Source of the DNA: Gordius sp. MW1
Taxonomy: Eukaryota > Nematomorpha > Gordioida > Gordea > Gordiidae
Assembly: GCA_964036665.1 (NCBI GenBank)
Contig: OZ038532.1
Span: 13,782,537 to 13,846,536, forward strand
Reading direction: 5' to 3'
Length of the DNA stretch: 64,000 nt
Each line of letters starts with the position of its first letter. Position 1 is the stretch's first letter. This document shows positions 1-9,790 of the stretch, in pieces. The notes under the pieces are model-generated. The model had not been told where the DNA came from, searched no databases, and was given only the letters and a program-made list of their open reading frames with translations. The position numbers and the translations under genes are program-made.

Positions 1-203
1 GCTCTTTCACATAGAATTGAAAAAAATAAATATTTTTACCTCAAAATTTTTCACATATTTTTCTTTGAACCGTATTCATCCGATGATAGTTGTCGTTTTC
101 AGACGTGGTTTCTATGATCCCAAGTAAAAATTTATCAGAATCAGAGAAATGTTACTTTGAAATCATGATCGCATAGTGCATTTTTGAAAAATTAAACACT
201 CAC

Positions 204-230
204 GTTGCGATACAACAAACTAATCGCAAC
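204..230. other. Conserved 8-bp inverted repeat of the monomer (first complete copy)
   Basis: The arms gttgcgat (204-211) and atcgcaac (223-230) are perfect reverse complements separated by 11 bases. The same dyad recurs about every 344 bp throughout the array. It could form a short hairpin or be a binding site for a dimeric protein. No known centromere-protein box matches it, so any function is inferred. Loop length varies (7 bases near 3307, 6407, 44424 and 63623) while the arms stay intact in those copies. Confidence 0.7.
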
Positions 231-549
231 AATAAAACGTTGTCTTTTGTCAAAATGAATAGTTCTGGCAGCTTAAAACCTCTTTTCGGAAGTAAATCGA
301 GGATAATAGGATTCTCAAATTGGCTTACTTTTATATATTTTTTCATGCTCTTTCACATAGAATCGAAAAAAATAAATATTTTTACCTCAAAATTTTTCAC
401 ATATTTTTCTTTCAACCGTATTCATCCGATGAATGTTGTCGTTTTCAGACGTGGTTTCTATGATCCCAAGTAAAAATTTATCAGAATCTAAAAACTATTA
501 CTTTGAAATGATAATCGCATAGAGCAGTTTTCAAAAATTCAGCACTCAC
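204..549 (+). repeat. Example type A satellite monomer with landmarks
   Basis: A representative monomer, from one conserved inverted repeat to just before the next. In order it holds: the 8-bp inverted repeat (204-230); 'aaaacgttgtcttttgtc'; the type A marker 'gaatagttctggcag'; 'cggaagtaaatcgagg'; a T-rich stretch containing 'tatatatttttt'; a run of A-tracts and T-tracts ('gaaaaaaataaatattttt', 'caaaatttttcac', 'atatttttc'); 'ccgtattcatccgatga'; 'gttgtcgttttcagacgtgg'; the variable module 'ctatgatcccaag'; and 'gcatagagcag'. Counted over one full monomer, GC is about 30% and there are about 11 CpGs. The choice of start point is arbitrary because the repeat is tandem. Confidence 0.9.
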
Positions 550-894
550 GTTGCGATGCAACAAACTAATCGCAACAATAAAACGTTGTCTTTTGTCAAA
601 ATGAATAGTTCTGGCAGCTTAAAACCTCTTTTCGGTAGTAAATCGAGGATAATAGGATTCTCAAATTGGCTTACTTTTATATAATTTTTCATGCTCTTTC
701 ACATAGAATCGAAAAAAACAAATATTTTGTACATCAAAATTTTTCACATATTTTTCTTTCAACCGTATGCATCCGATGAAAGTTGTCGTTTTCAGACGTG
801 GTTTCGATGATAAAAAGTAAAAATTTATCAGAATCAGAAAACTATTACTTTGAAATCATGATCGCATAGAGCCATTTTCAAAAATTAAGCATCA

Positions 895-3642
895 CGTTGC
901 GATACAACAAACTAATCGCAACAATAAAACGTTGTCTTTTGTCAAAATGATAGTTCTCGCAGCTTAAAACCTCTTTTCGGAAGTCAATCGAGGATAATAG
1001 GATTCTCAAATTGGCTCACTTTTATATATATTTTCCTTTCACATAGAATTGAAAAAATAAATATTCTTACCTCAAAATTTTTCACATATTTTTCTTTGAA
1101 ACGTATTCATCCGATGAAAGTTGTCGTTTTCAGACGTGGTTTCTGTGATCCCAAGTAAAAATTTATCAGAATACGAGAAATGTTACTTTGAAATCATGAT
1201 CGCATAGTGCATTTTTGAAAAATTAAACACTCACGTTGCGATACAACAAACTAATCGCAACAATAAAACGTTGTCTTTTGTCGAAATGAATAGTTCTGGC
1301 AGCTTAAAACCTCTTTTCGGAAGTAAATCGAGGATAATAGGATTCTCAAATTGGCTTACTTTTATATATTTTTTCATGCTCTTTCACATAAAATTGAAAA
1401 AAATAAATATTTTTACCTCAAAATTTTTTACATATTTTTCTTTGAACCATATTCATCCGATGAAAGTTGTCGTTTTCAGACGTGGTTTCTATGATCCCAA
1501 GTAAAAATTTATCAGAATACGAGAAATGTTACTTTGAAATCATGATCGCATAGAGCCATTTTCAAAAATTAAGCATCACGTTGCGATACAACAAACTAAT
1601 CGCAACAATAAAACGTTGTCTTTTGTCAAAATGATAGTTCTCGCAGCTTAAAACCTCTTTTCGGAAGTCAATCGAGGATAATAGGATTCTCAAATTGGCT
1701 TATTTTTATATATTTTTTCATGCTCTTTCACATAGAATTGAAAAAAATAAATATTTTTACCTCAAAATTTTTCACATATTTTTCCGTGAACCGTATTCAT
1801 CCGATGAAAGTTGTCGTTTTCAGACGTGGTTTCTATGATCCCAAGTAAAAATTTATCAGAATCTAAAAACTATTACTTTGAAATGATAATCGCATAGAGC
1901 AGTTTTCAAAAGTTCAGCACTCACGTTGCGATACAACAAACTAATCGCAACAATAAAACGTTGTCTTTTGTCAAAATGAATAGTTCTGGCAGCTTAAAAC
2001 CTCTTTTCGGAAGTAAATCGAGGATAATAAGATTCTCAAATTGGCTTACTTTTATATATTTTTTCATGCTCTTTCACATAGAATAGAAAAAAATAAATAT
2101 TTTTACCTCAAAATTTTTCACATATTTTTCTTTGAACCATATTCATCCGATGAAAGTTTTCGTTTTCAGACGTGGTTTCTATGATCCCAAGTAAAAATTT
2201 ATCAGAATCTGAAAACTATTACTTTGAAATCATGATCGCGTAGAGCCATTTTCAAAAATTAAGCATCACGTTGCGATACAACAAACTAATCGCAACAATA
2301 AAACGTTGTCTTTTGTCAAAATGATAGTTCTCGCAGCTTAAAACCTCTTTTCGGAAGTCAATCGAGGATAATAGGATTCTCAAATTGGCTTACTTTTATA
2401 TATTTTTTCATGCTCTTTCACATAGAATTGAAAAAAATAAATATTTTTACCTCAAAATTTTTCACATATTTTTCTTTGAACCGTATTCATCCGATGAAAG
2501 TTGTCGTTTTCAGACGTGGTTTCTATGATCCCAAGTAAAAATTTATCAGAATCTAAAAACTATTACTTTGAAATGATAATCGCATAGAGCAGTTTTCAAA
2601 AATTCAGCACTCACGTTGCGATGCAACAAACTAATCGCAACAATAAAACGTTGTCTTTTGTCAAAATGAATAGTTCTGGGAGCTTAAAACCTCTTTTCGG
2701 AAGTAAATCGAAAATAATAGGATTCTCAAATTGGCTTACTTTTATATATTTTTCATGCTCTTTTACATAGAATCGAAAAAAATAAATATTTTTACCTCAA
2801 AATTTTTCACATATTTTTCTTTCAACCGTATGCATCCGATGAAAGTTGTCGTTTTCAGACGTGGTTTCGATGATAAAAAGTAAAAATTTATCAGAATCAG
2901 AAAACTATTACTTTGGATCATGATCGCATAGAGCCATTTTCAAAAATTAAGCATCACGTTGCGATACAACAAACTAATCGCAACAATAAAACGTTGTCTT
3001 TTGTCAAAATGATAGTTCTCGCAGCTTAAAACCTCTTTTCGGAAGTCAATCGAGGATAATAGGATTCTCAAATTGGCTTACTTTTATATATATTTTCATG
3101 CTCTTTCACATAGAATTGAAAAAAATAAATATTTTTACCTCAAAATTTTTTACATATTTTTCTTTGAACCATATTCATATGATGAAAGTTGTTGTTTTCA
3201 GACGTGGTTTCTATGATCCCAAATAAAAATTTATCAGAATCTAAAAACTATTACTTTGAAATCATGATCGCATAGAGCCATTTTCAAAAATTAAGCATCA
3301 CGTTGCGATACAACTAATCGCAACAATAAAACGTTGTCTTTTGTCAAAATGATAGTTCTCGCAGCTTAAAACCTCTTTTCGTAAGTCAATCGAGGATAAT
3401 AGTATTCTCAAATTGGCTTACTTTTATATATTTTTTCATGCTTTTTCACATAGAATTGAAAAAAATAAATATTTTTACCTCAAAATTTTTCACATATTTT
3501 TCTTTGAACCGTATTCATCCGATGAAAGTTATCGTTTTCAGACGTGGTTTCTATGATCCCAAGTAAAAATTTATCAGAATCTAAAAACTATTACTTTGAA
3601 ATGATAATCGCATAGAGCAGTTTTCAAAAATTCAGCACTCAC
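895..3642 (+). repeat. 8-monomer higher-order repeat, copy 1 (2748 bp)
   Basis: Eight consecutive monomers form a unit that is repeated immediately downstream with an offset of 2748 bp. Shared private variants prove the register: 'ggctcactttta' with 'ttttcctttcac' (about 1015 and 3763), 'gtcgaaatgaatag' (1280 and 4028), 'tttttccgtgaacc' (1781 and 4529) and 'ctttggatcatg' (2912 and 5660). Differences are few, for example 'gataataag' against 'gataatagg' near 2025/4773. The left edge is set where the sequence upstream stops matching the 3.6-kb region. Confidence 0.85.
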
Positions 3643-6600
3643 GTTGCGATACAACAAACTAATCGCAACAATAAAACGTTGTCTTTTGTCAAAATGAATA
3701 GTTCTCGCAGCTTAAAACCTCTTTTCGGAAGTCAATCGAGGATAATAGGATTCTCAAATTGGCTCACTTTTATATATATTTTCCTTTCACATAGAATTGA
3801 AAAAATAAATATTCTTACCTCAAAATTTTTCACATATTTTTCTTTGAAACGTATTCATCCGATGAAAGTTGTCGTTTTCAGACGTGGTTTCTGTGATCCC
3901 AAGTAAAAATTTATCAGAATACGAGAAATGTTACTTTGAAATCATGATCGCATAGTGCATTTTTGAAAAATTAAACACTCACGTTGCGATACAACAAACT
4001 AATCGCAACAATAAAACGTTGTCTTTTGTCGAAATGAATAGTTCTGGCAGCTTAAAACCTCTTTTCGGAAGTAAATCGAGGATAATAGGATTCTCAAATT
4101 GGCTTACTTTTATATATTTTTTCATGCTCTTTCACATAAAATTGAAAAAAATAAATATTTTTACCTCAAAATTTTTTACATATTTTTCTTTGAACCATAT
4201 TCATCCGATGAAAGTTGTCGTTTTCAGACGTGGTTTCTATGATCCCAAGTAAAAATTTATCAGAATACGAGAAATGTTACTTTGAAATTATGATCGCATA
4301 GAGCCATTTTCAAAAATTAAGCATCACGTTGCGATACAACAAACTAATCGCAACAATAAAACGTTGTCTTTTGTCAAAATGATAGTTCTCGCAGCTTAAA
4401 ACCTCTTTTCGGAAGTCAATCGAGGATAATAGGATTCTCAAATTGGCTTACTTTTATATATTTTTTCATGCTCTTTCACATAGAATTGAAAAAAATAAAT
4501 ATTTTTACCTCAAAATTTTTCACATATTTTTCCGTGAACCGTATTCATCCGATGAAAGTTGTCGTTTTCAGACGTGGTTTCTATGATCCCAAGTAAAAAT
4601 TTATCAGAATCTAAAAACTATTACTTTGAAATGATAATCGCATAGAGCAGTTTTCAAAAGTTCAGCACTCACGTTGCGATACAACAAACTAATCGCAACA
4701 ATAAAACGTTGTCTTTTGTCAAAATGAATAGTTCTGGCAGCTTAAAACCTCTTTTCGGAAGTAAATCGAGGATAATAGGATTCTCAAATTGGCTTACTTT
4801 TATATATTTTTTCATGCTCTTTCACATAGAATAGAAAAAAATAAATATTTTTACCTCAAAATTTTTCACATATTTTTCTTTGAACCATATTCATCCGATG
4901 AAAGTTGTCGTTTTCAGACGTGGTTTCTATGATCCCAAGTAAAAATTTATCAGAATCTGAAAACTATTACTTTGAAATCATGATCGCGTAGAGCCATTTT
5001 CAAAAATTAAGCATCACGTTGCGATACAACAAACTAATCGCAACAATAAAACGTTGTCTTTTGTCAAAATGATAGTTCTCGCAGCTTAAAACCTCTTTTC
5101 GGAAGTCAATCGAGGATAATAGGATTCTCAAATTGGCTTACTTTTATATATTTTTTCATGCTCTTTCACATAGAATTGAAAAAAATAAATATTTTTACCT
5201 CAAAATATTTCACATATTTTTCTTTGAACCGTATTCATCCGATGAAAGTTGTCGTTTTCAGACGTGGTTTCTATGATCCCAAGTAAAAATTTATCAGAAT
5301 CTAAAAACTATTACTTTGAAATGATAATCGCATAGAGCAGTTTTCAAAAATTCAGCACTCACGTTGCGATGCAACAAACTAATCGCAAAAATAAAACGTT
5401 GTCTTTTGTCAAAATGAATAGTTCTGGGAGCTTAAAACCTCTTTTCGGAAGTAAATCGAAAATAATAGGATTCTCAAATTGGCTTACTTTTATATATTTT
5501 TCATGCTCTTTTACATAGAATCGAAAAAAATAAATATTTTTACCTCAAAATTTTTCACATATTTTTCTTTCAACCGTATGCATCCGATGAAAGTTGTCGT
5601 TTTCAGACGTGGTTTCGATGATAAAAAGTAAAAATTTATCAGAATCAGAAAACTATTACTTTGGATCATGATCGCATAGAGCCATTTTCAAAAATTAAGC
5701 ATCACGTTGCGATACAACAAACTAATCGCAACAATAAAACGTTGTCTTTTGTCAAAATGATAGTTCTCGCAGCTTAAAACCTCTTTTCGGAAGTCAATCG
5801 AGGATAATAGGATTCTCAAATTGGCTTACTTTTATATATATTTTCATGCTCTTTCACATAGAATTGAAAAAAATAAATATTTTTACCTCAAAATTTTTCA
5901 CATATTTTTCTTTGAACCGTATTCATCCGATGAATGTTGTCGTTTTCAGACGTGGTTTCTATGATCCCAAGTAAAAATTTATCAGAATCTAAAAACTATT
6001 ACTTTGAAATGATAATCGCATAGAGCAGTTTTCAAAAATTCAGCACTCACGTTGCGATACAACAAACTAATCGCAACAATAAAACGTTGTCTTTTGTCAA
6101 AATGAATAGTTCTGGCAGCTTAAAACCTCTTTTCGGAAGTAAATCGAGGATAATAGGATTCTCAAATTGGCTTACTTTTATATATTTTTTCATGCTCTTT
6201 CACATAGAATTGAAAAAAATAAATATTTTTACCTCAAAATTTTTTACATATTTTTCTTTGAACCATATTCATCTGATGAAAGTTGTTGTTTTCAGACGTG
6301 GTTTCTATGATCCCAAATAAAAATTTATCAGAATCTAAAAACTATTACTTTGAAATCATGATCGCATAGAGCCATTTTCAAAAATTAAGCATCACGTTGC
6401 GATACAACTAATCGCAACAATAAAACGTTGTCTTTTGTCAAAATGATAGTTCTCGCAGCTTAAAACCTCTTTTCGGAAGTCAATCGAGGATAATAGGATT
6501 CTCAAATTGGCTTACTTTTATATATTTTTTCATGCTTTTTCACATAGAATTGAAAAAAATAAATATTTGTACCTCAAAATTTTTCACATATTTTTCTTTG

Positions 6601-6738
6601 AACCGTATTCATCCGATGAAAGTTATCGTTTTCAGACGTGGTTTCTATGATCCCAAGTAAAAATTTATCAGAATCTAAAAACTATTACTTTGAAATGATA
6701 ATCGCATAGAGCAGTTTTCAAAAATTCAGCACTCACGT
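3643..6738 (+). repeat. 8-monomer higher-order repeat, copy 2, with one extra monomer
   Basis: Second copy of the unit at 895-3642. It follows copy 1 with an offset of 2748 bp up to about 5850. It then carries one additional monomer (about 5850-6195) and resumes matching copy 1 with an offset of 3094 bp. The resumed part shares 'gatgaaagttgttgtttt', 'gatcccaaataaaa', the shortened 'gatacaactaatcg' (3307 and 6401) and 'gttatcgtttt' (3528 and 6622). The copy is therefore a 9-mer derived from the 8-mer or the reverse, most simply by unequal exchange of one monomer. Confidence 0.8.
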
Positions 6739-8027
6739 TGCGATACAACAAACTAATCGCAACAATAAAACGTTGTCTTTTGTCAAAATGAATAGTTCTG
6801 GCAGCTTAAAACCTCTTTTTTTCGGAAGTAAATCGAGGATAATAGGATTCTCAAATTGGCTTACTTTTATATATTTTTTCATGCTCTTTTACATAGAATC
6901 GAAAAAAATAAATATTTTTACCTCAAAATTTTTCACATATTTTTCTTTCAACCGTATGCATCCGATGAAAGTTGTCGTTTTCAGACGTGGTTTCGATGAT
7001 AAAAAGTAAAAATTTATCAGAATCAGAAAACTATTACTTTCAAATCATGATCGCATAGAGCCATTTTCAAAAATTAAGCATCACGTTGCGATACAACAAA
7101 CTAATCGCAACAATAAAACGTTGTCTTTTGTCATAATGATAGTTCTCGCAGCTTAAAACCTCTTTTCGGAAGTATCGAGGATAATAGGATTCTCAAATTG
7201 GCTTACTTTTATATATATTTTCATGCTCTTTCACATAGAATTGAAAAAAATAAATATTCTTACCTCAAAATTTTTACATATTTTTCTTTGAAACGTATTC
7301 ATCAGATTAAAGTTGTCGTTTTCAGACGTGGTTTCTATGATCCCAAGTAAAAATTTATCAGAATCTAAAAACTATTACTTTGAAATGATAATCGCATAGA
7401 GCAGTTTTCAAAAATTGAGCATTCACGTTGCGATACAACAAACTAATCGCAACAATAAAACGTTGTCTTTTGTCAAAATGAATAGTTCTGGCAGCTTAAA
7501 ACCTCTTTTCGGAAGTAAATCGAGGATAATAGGATTCTCAAATTGGCTTACTTTTATATATTTTTTCATGCTCTTTTACATAGAATCGAAAAAAATAAAT
7601 ATTTTTACCTCAAAATTTTTCACATATTTTTCTTTCAACCGTATGCATCCGATGAAAGTTGTCGTTTTCAGACGTGGTTTCGATGATAAAAAGTAAAAAT
7701 TTATCAGAATCAGAAAACTATTACTTTGAAATCATGATCGCATAGAGCCATTTTCAAAGATTAAGCATCACGTTGCGATACAACAAACTAATCGCAACAA
7801 TAAAACGTTGTCTTTTGTCAAAATGATAGTTCTCGCAGCTTAAAACCTCTTTTCGGAAGTCAATCGAGGATAATAGGATTCTCAAATTGGCTTACTTTTA
7901 TATATATTTTCATGCTCTTTCACATAGAATTGAAAAAAATAAATATTCTTACCTCAAAATTTTTACATAATTTTCTTTGAAACGTATTCATCAGATGAAA
8001 GTTGTCGTTTTCAGACGTGGTTTCTAT

Positions 8028-8038
8028 CAGAGGTCAGA
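8028..8038 (+). repeat. Left terminal inverted repeat of the hAT remnant
   Basis: CAGAGGTCAGA. Its reverse complement matches 8776-8786 at 10 of 11 bases and 8969-8976 at 8 of 8 bases, the latter lacking the outermost three. The CAG-G start agrees with the known tendency of hAT termini. Confidence 0.7.
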
Positions 8039-8041
8039 AAT

Positions 8042-8090
8042 GCCCGGCCCGGCCCGCCCGGCCCGGCCCACGGGCCGGGCCGGGCCGGGC
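8042..8090. repeat. GC-rich CCCGG/GGGCC tract with perfect 14-bp palindrome arms
   Basis: A stretch made almost only of G and C. Positions 8056-8069 and 8072-8085 are perfect reverse complements separated by two bases, so a very stable hairpin could form in single-stranded DNA or RNA. It lies just inside the left transposon end. Similar CGGGC tracts recur near 8118-8160, 8750 and 8865-8950. Translation in any frame gives Pro/Ala/Arg/Gly low complexity, which I treat as non-coding. Confidence 0.75.
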
Positions 8091-8163
8091 AACTGTCTTA
8101 AGTTTTACTTTTCGGACGGGCCCGGGCGGGCACGCTGATAAGATTCGGGCAATTCGGGCATGC

Positions 8164-8539
8164 CAAAAATTTTATCAAATTGATTTTCCTCGAAAAAAGA
8201 AAAATTCGCTATGGGCTGATGATGAAGATGATACAGCATTAGATGAGATCAATTCATACTTGAATGATGTTTTAGACAAGGACGTGGATGAAAAATTTTC
8301 CCTTTTAATATGGTGGAAAAATAAAGAAAACAAGTCACATTAAAGTTATCTAAAGTTATAACTATTTTAGGTATCCTAAATTAGCAAGATTAACAAAAAT
8401 ACTCTTTGCCATCCCGGCGACGAGTGCTGCAAGTGAAAGAAGTTTCTCTATCGCAGGAAGATTAATAGAGGAAAGACGCACAAGATTATCTCCTGAAATT
8501 GTCGACGATTTGTTATTTTTACATAATAATTATGAATAA
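8164..8539 (+). pseudogene. hAT transposase C-terminal dimerisation domain, fragment
   Basis: The upstream part (to 8333) encodes an acidic segment and the hAT signature 'FSLLIWWKNKEN'. The downstream part (8371-8539) encodes 'YPKLARL', 'IPATSAASERSFS', 'AGRLIEERRTRLSPE' and 'DDLLFLHNN', then a TAA stop. These are the hallmarks of the hAT dimerisation domain, in the usual order just before the natural C terminus. The two parts are in one frame only if 8334-8370 is removed; read straight through there is a stop at 8341. About 110 codons remain of a family whose full proteins usually have 500-700 residues; the BED finger and DDE catalytic region are missing. The upstream frame runs back into GC-rich DNA with no sensible start. 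Confidence 0.85.
8334..8370 (+). other. Possible 37-nt intron in the hAT transposase fragment
   Basis: The segment begins with GT, ends with 'actattttag', has a 'taact' branch-like element close to the 3' end, and its removal joins codon AA|G so that '...NKEN' continues into 'KYPKLARL' as expected for the hAT domain. The length is very short for a spliceosomal intron in most eukaryotes. A small insertion or replication slip that happens to look like an intron is the alternative. Confidence 0.4.
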
Positions 8540-8631
8540 TAAAATATTGTCATCTTTGTTCTGAACAATATGCCATTATTTAATGCTTATTTTGTAATAG
8601 TGGTTAAAAGATTTTGGGATTGGATAATTTC
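8540..8631. other. AT-rich 3' flank of the transposase fragment
   Basis: Directly after the transposase stop. It has no open frame of note and no repeat structure that I recognise. By position it would be the 3' untranslated part of the ancestral element. Confidence 0.4.
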
Positions 8632-8786
8632 TAGTCTAACGGGCAAATTTTATTAATAAGGCCGGGCAGCTCTAATGGTTTGGGCATGGCTGAGCGGACA
8701 CTTAGAAGGGTTCAGGCGGGGAATTTAGTTAAAAATTTAGACCGGGCCGGGTTTGGGCAGAAAAATTTTAACAAATCCGACCTCTG
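8632..8786 (+). repeat. Right end of the hAT remnant, inner copy with complete terminus
   Basis: The order of motifs is 'ctaacgggcaaatttt', 'gccgggcagctctaa', 'cggacacttaga', 'gggttcaggcggg', 'accgggccgggtttgggc' and 'ttttaacaaatccgacc', ending in TCCGACCTCTG, the mirror of the left terminus. The same order of motifs occurs again at 8806-8976. From the left terminus to here would be an element of 759 bp. Confidence 0.7.
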
Positions 8787-8805
8787 TTTGCGACCTCACA
8801 AATTC

Positions 8806-8976
8806 GGGACTAACGGGAAAATTTAATATTTCGGGCCGGGCAATTCGGGCAGCTTTAACGATTCGGGCGGGCCCGGGCGGACACTTAGATGGGTTCGGGC
8901 GGGCTCGGGCGGGCAGATTAATTATAAAATCGGGCCGGGCCGGGTTCGGGCTGAAAAATTCTAACAAATCTGACCT
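8806..8976 (+). repeat. Right end of the hAT remnant, outer copy with truncated terminus
   Basis: A diverged direct copy of 8632-8786: 'ctaacgggaaaattt', 'gccgggcaattcgggcagctttaa', 'cggacacttaga', 'gggttcgggcggg', 'cgggccgggttcgggc' and 'ctaacaaatctgacct'. It ends in TCTGACCT and abuts satellite 'gatcccaag' at 8977, so the last three bases expected of the terminus (CTG) are missing. It is richer in CGGGC motifs than the inner copy. Confidence 0.7.
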
Positions 8977-9790
8977 GATCCCAAGTAAAAATTTATCAGA
9001 ATCAGAGAAATGTTACTTTGAAATCATGATCGCATAGTGCATTTTTGAAAAATTAAACACTCACGTTGCGATACACCAAACTAAACGCAACAATAAAACG
9101 TTGTCTTTTGTCAAAATGAATAGTTCTGGCAGCTTAAAACCTCTTTTCGGAAGTAAATCGAGGATAATAGGATTCTCAAATTGGCTTACTTTTATATATT
9201 TTTTCATGCTCTTTCACATAGAATCGAAAAAAATAAATATTTTTACCTCAAAATCTTTCACATATTTTTCTTTGAACCATATTCATCCGATGAAAGTTGT
9301 CGTTTTCAGACGTGGTTTCTATGATCCCAAGTAAAAATTTATCAGAATCAGAGAAATGTTACTTTGAAATCATGATCGCATAGTGCATTTTTGAAAAATT
9401 AAACACTCACGTTGCGATACAACAAACTAATCGCAACAATAAAACGTTGTCTTTTGTCAAAATGAATAGTTCTGGCAGCTTAAAACCTCTTTTCGGAAGT
9501 CAATCGAGGATAATAGGATTCTCAAATTGGCTTACTTTTATATATTTTTTCATGCTCTTTCACATAGAATTGAAAAAAATAAATATTTTTACCTCAAAAT
9601 TTTTCACATATTTTTCTTTGAACCATATTCATCCGATGAAAGTTGTCGTTTTCAGACGTGGTTTCGATGATAAAAAGTAAAAATTTATCAGAAGGAGAAA
9701 ACTATTACTTTAAAATCATGATCGCATAGTGAATTTTTGAAAAATTAAGCACTCACGTTGCGATACAACAAACTAATCGCAACAATAAAA
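8977..9790 (+). repeat. Satellite array resuming after the transposon
   Basis: The interrupted monomer continues at 'gatcccaagtaaaaattt' in register. Two type A monomers follow. The second (around 9447) carries 'gaatagttctggcag' but then the type B 'aagtcaatcg', so it is a chimera. The dyad near 9065 is damaged (right arm 'aacgcaac'). Confidence 0.9.

Larger units (their letters stand above)
1..8027 (+). repeat. 344-bp satellite array, left part
   Basis: Head-to-tail monomers of about 344 bp, all in the same orientation, recognised by recurring landmarks: 'acgttgtcttttgtc', 'gattctcaaattggc', 'catgctctttcaca', 'acctcaaaattttt', 'gttgtcgttttcag' and 'cacgttgcgat'. Base 1 falls in the middle of a monomer, so the array continues to the left. 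Type A and type B monomers mostly alternate here. The last monomer is interrupted after 'tttctat' at 8027 by a transposon remnant and resumes at 8977. No gene is seen; open frames of about 77 codons recur with the monomer period and are treated as by-products of the repeat. Confidence 0.97.
8028..8976 (+). mobile_element. Decayed hAT-superfamily DNA transposon remnant in the satellite
   Basis: The only non-satellite DNA in the window. It starts with CAGAGGTCAGA, a typical hAT-like terminus. It contains a fragment of the C-terminal dimerisation domain of an hAT transposase (8164-8539) and ends with TCTGACCT, which mirrors most of the left terminus. GC-rich CCCGG/CGGGC tracts lie inside both ends, in sharp contrast to the 30% GC surroundings. 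Upstream the monomer stops at '...ggtttctat' and downstream it resumes at 'gatcccaag', so the interrupted monomer has neither lost nor gained bases. The 8-bp target duplication expected of hAT insertions is not visible. The BED zinc finger and the catalytic core are absent, so it is non-autonomous. Confidence 0.85.

Noticed and set aside
282-320. CENP-B box at 'ttttcggaagtaaatcgagg'
   Set aside because: It has TTCG and a later CG, but spacing and the CGGG half do not fit the known box.
335-345. 'tatatatttttt' as a TATA promoter in every monomer
   Set aside because: It is an AT-rich element in an AT-rich repeat, without other promoter features or a downstream gene.
8002-8343. A single 113-codon protein starting in satellite DNA
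   Set aside because: The frame runs from a monomer through the GC-rich tract into the transposase fragment. Only its last part (from about 8164) has family resemblance; the start is an artefact of the insertion junction.
8028-8976. Retrotransposon or viral insertion
   Set aside because: There is no reverse transcriptase, LTR or poly(A) tail; the termini and the protein fragment fit hAT.
8737-9037. Pro/Ala/Arg-rich frames on both strands over the GC-rich right end
   Set aside because: They are translations of CGGGC low-complexity DNA, overlap each other on opposite strands, and one runs on into the satellite.
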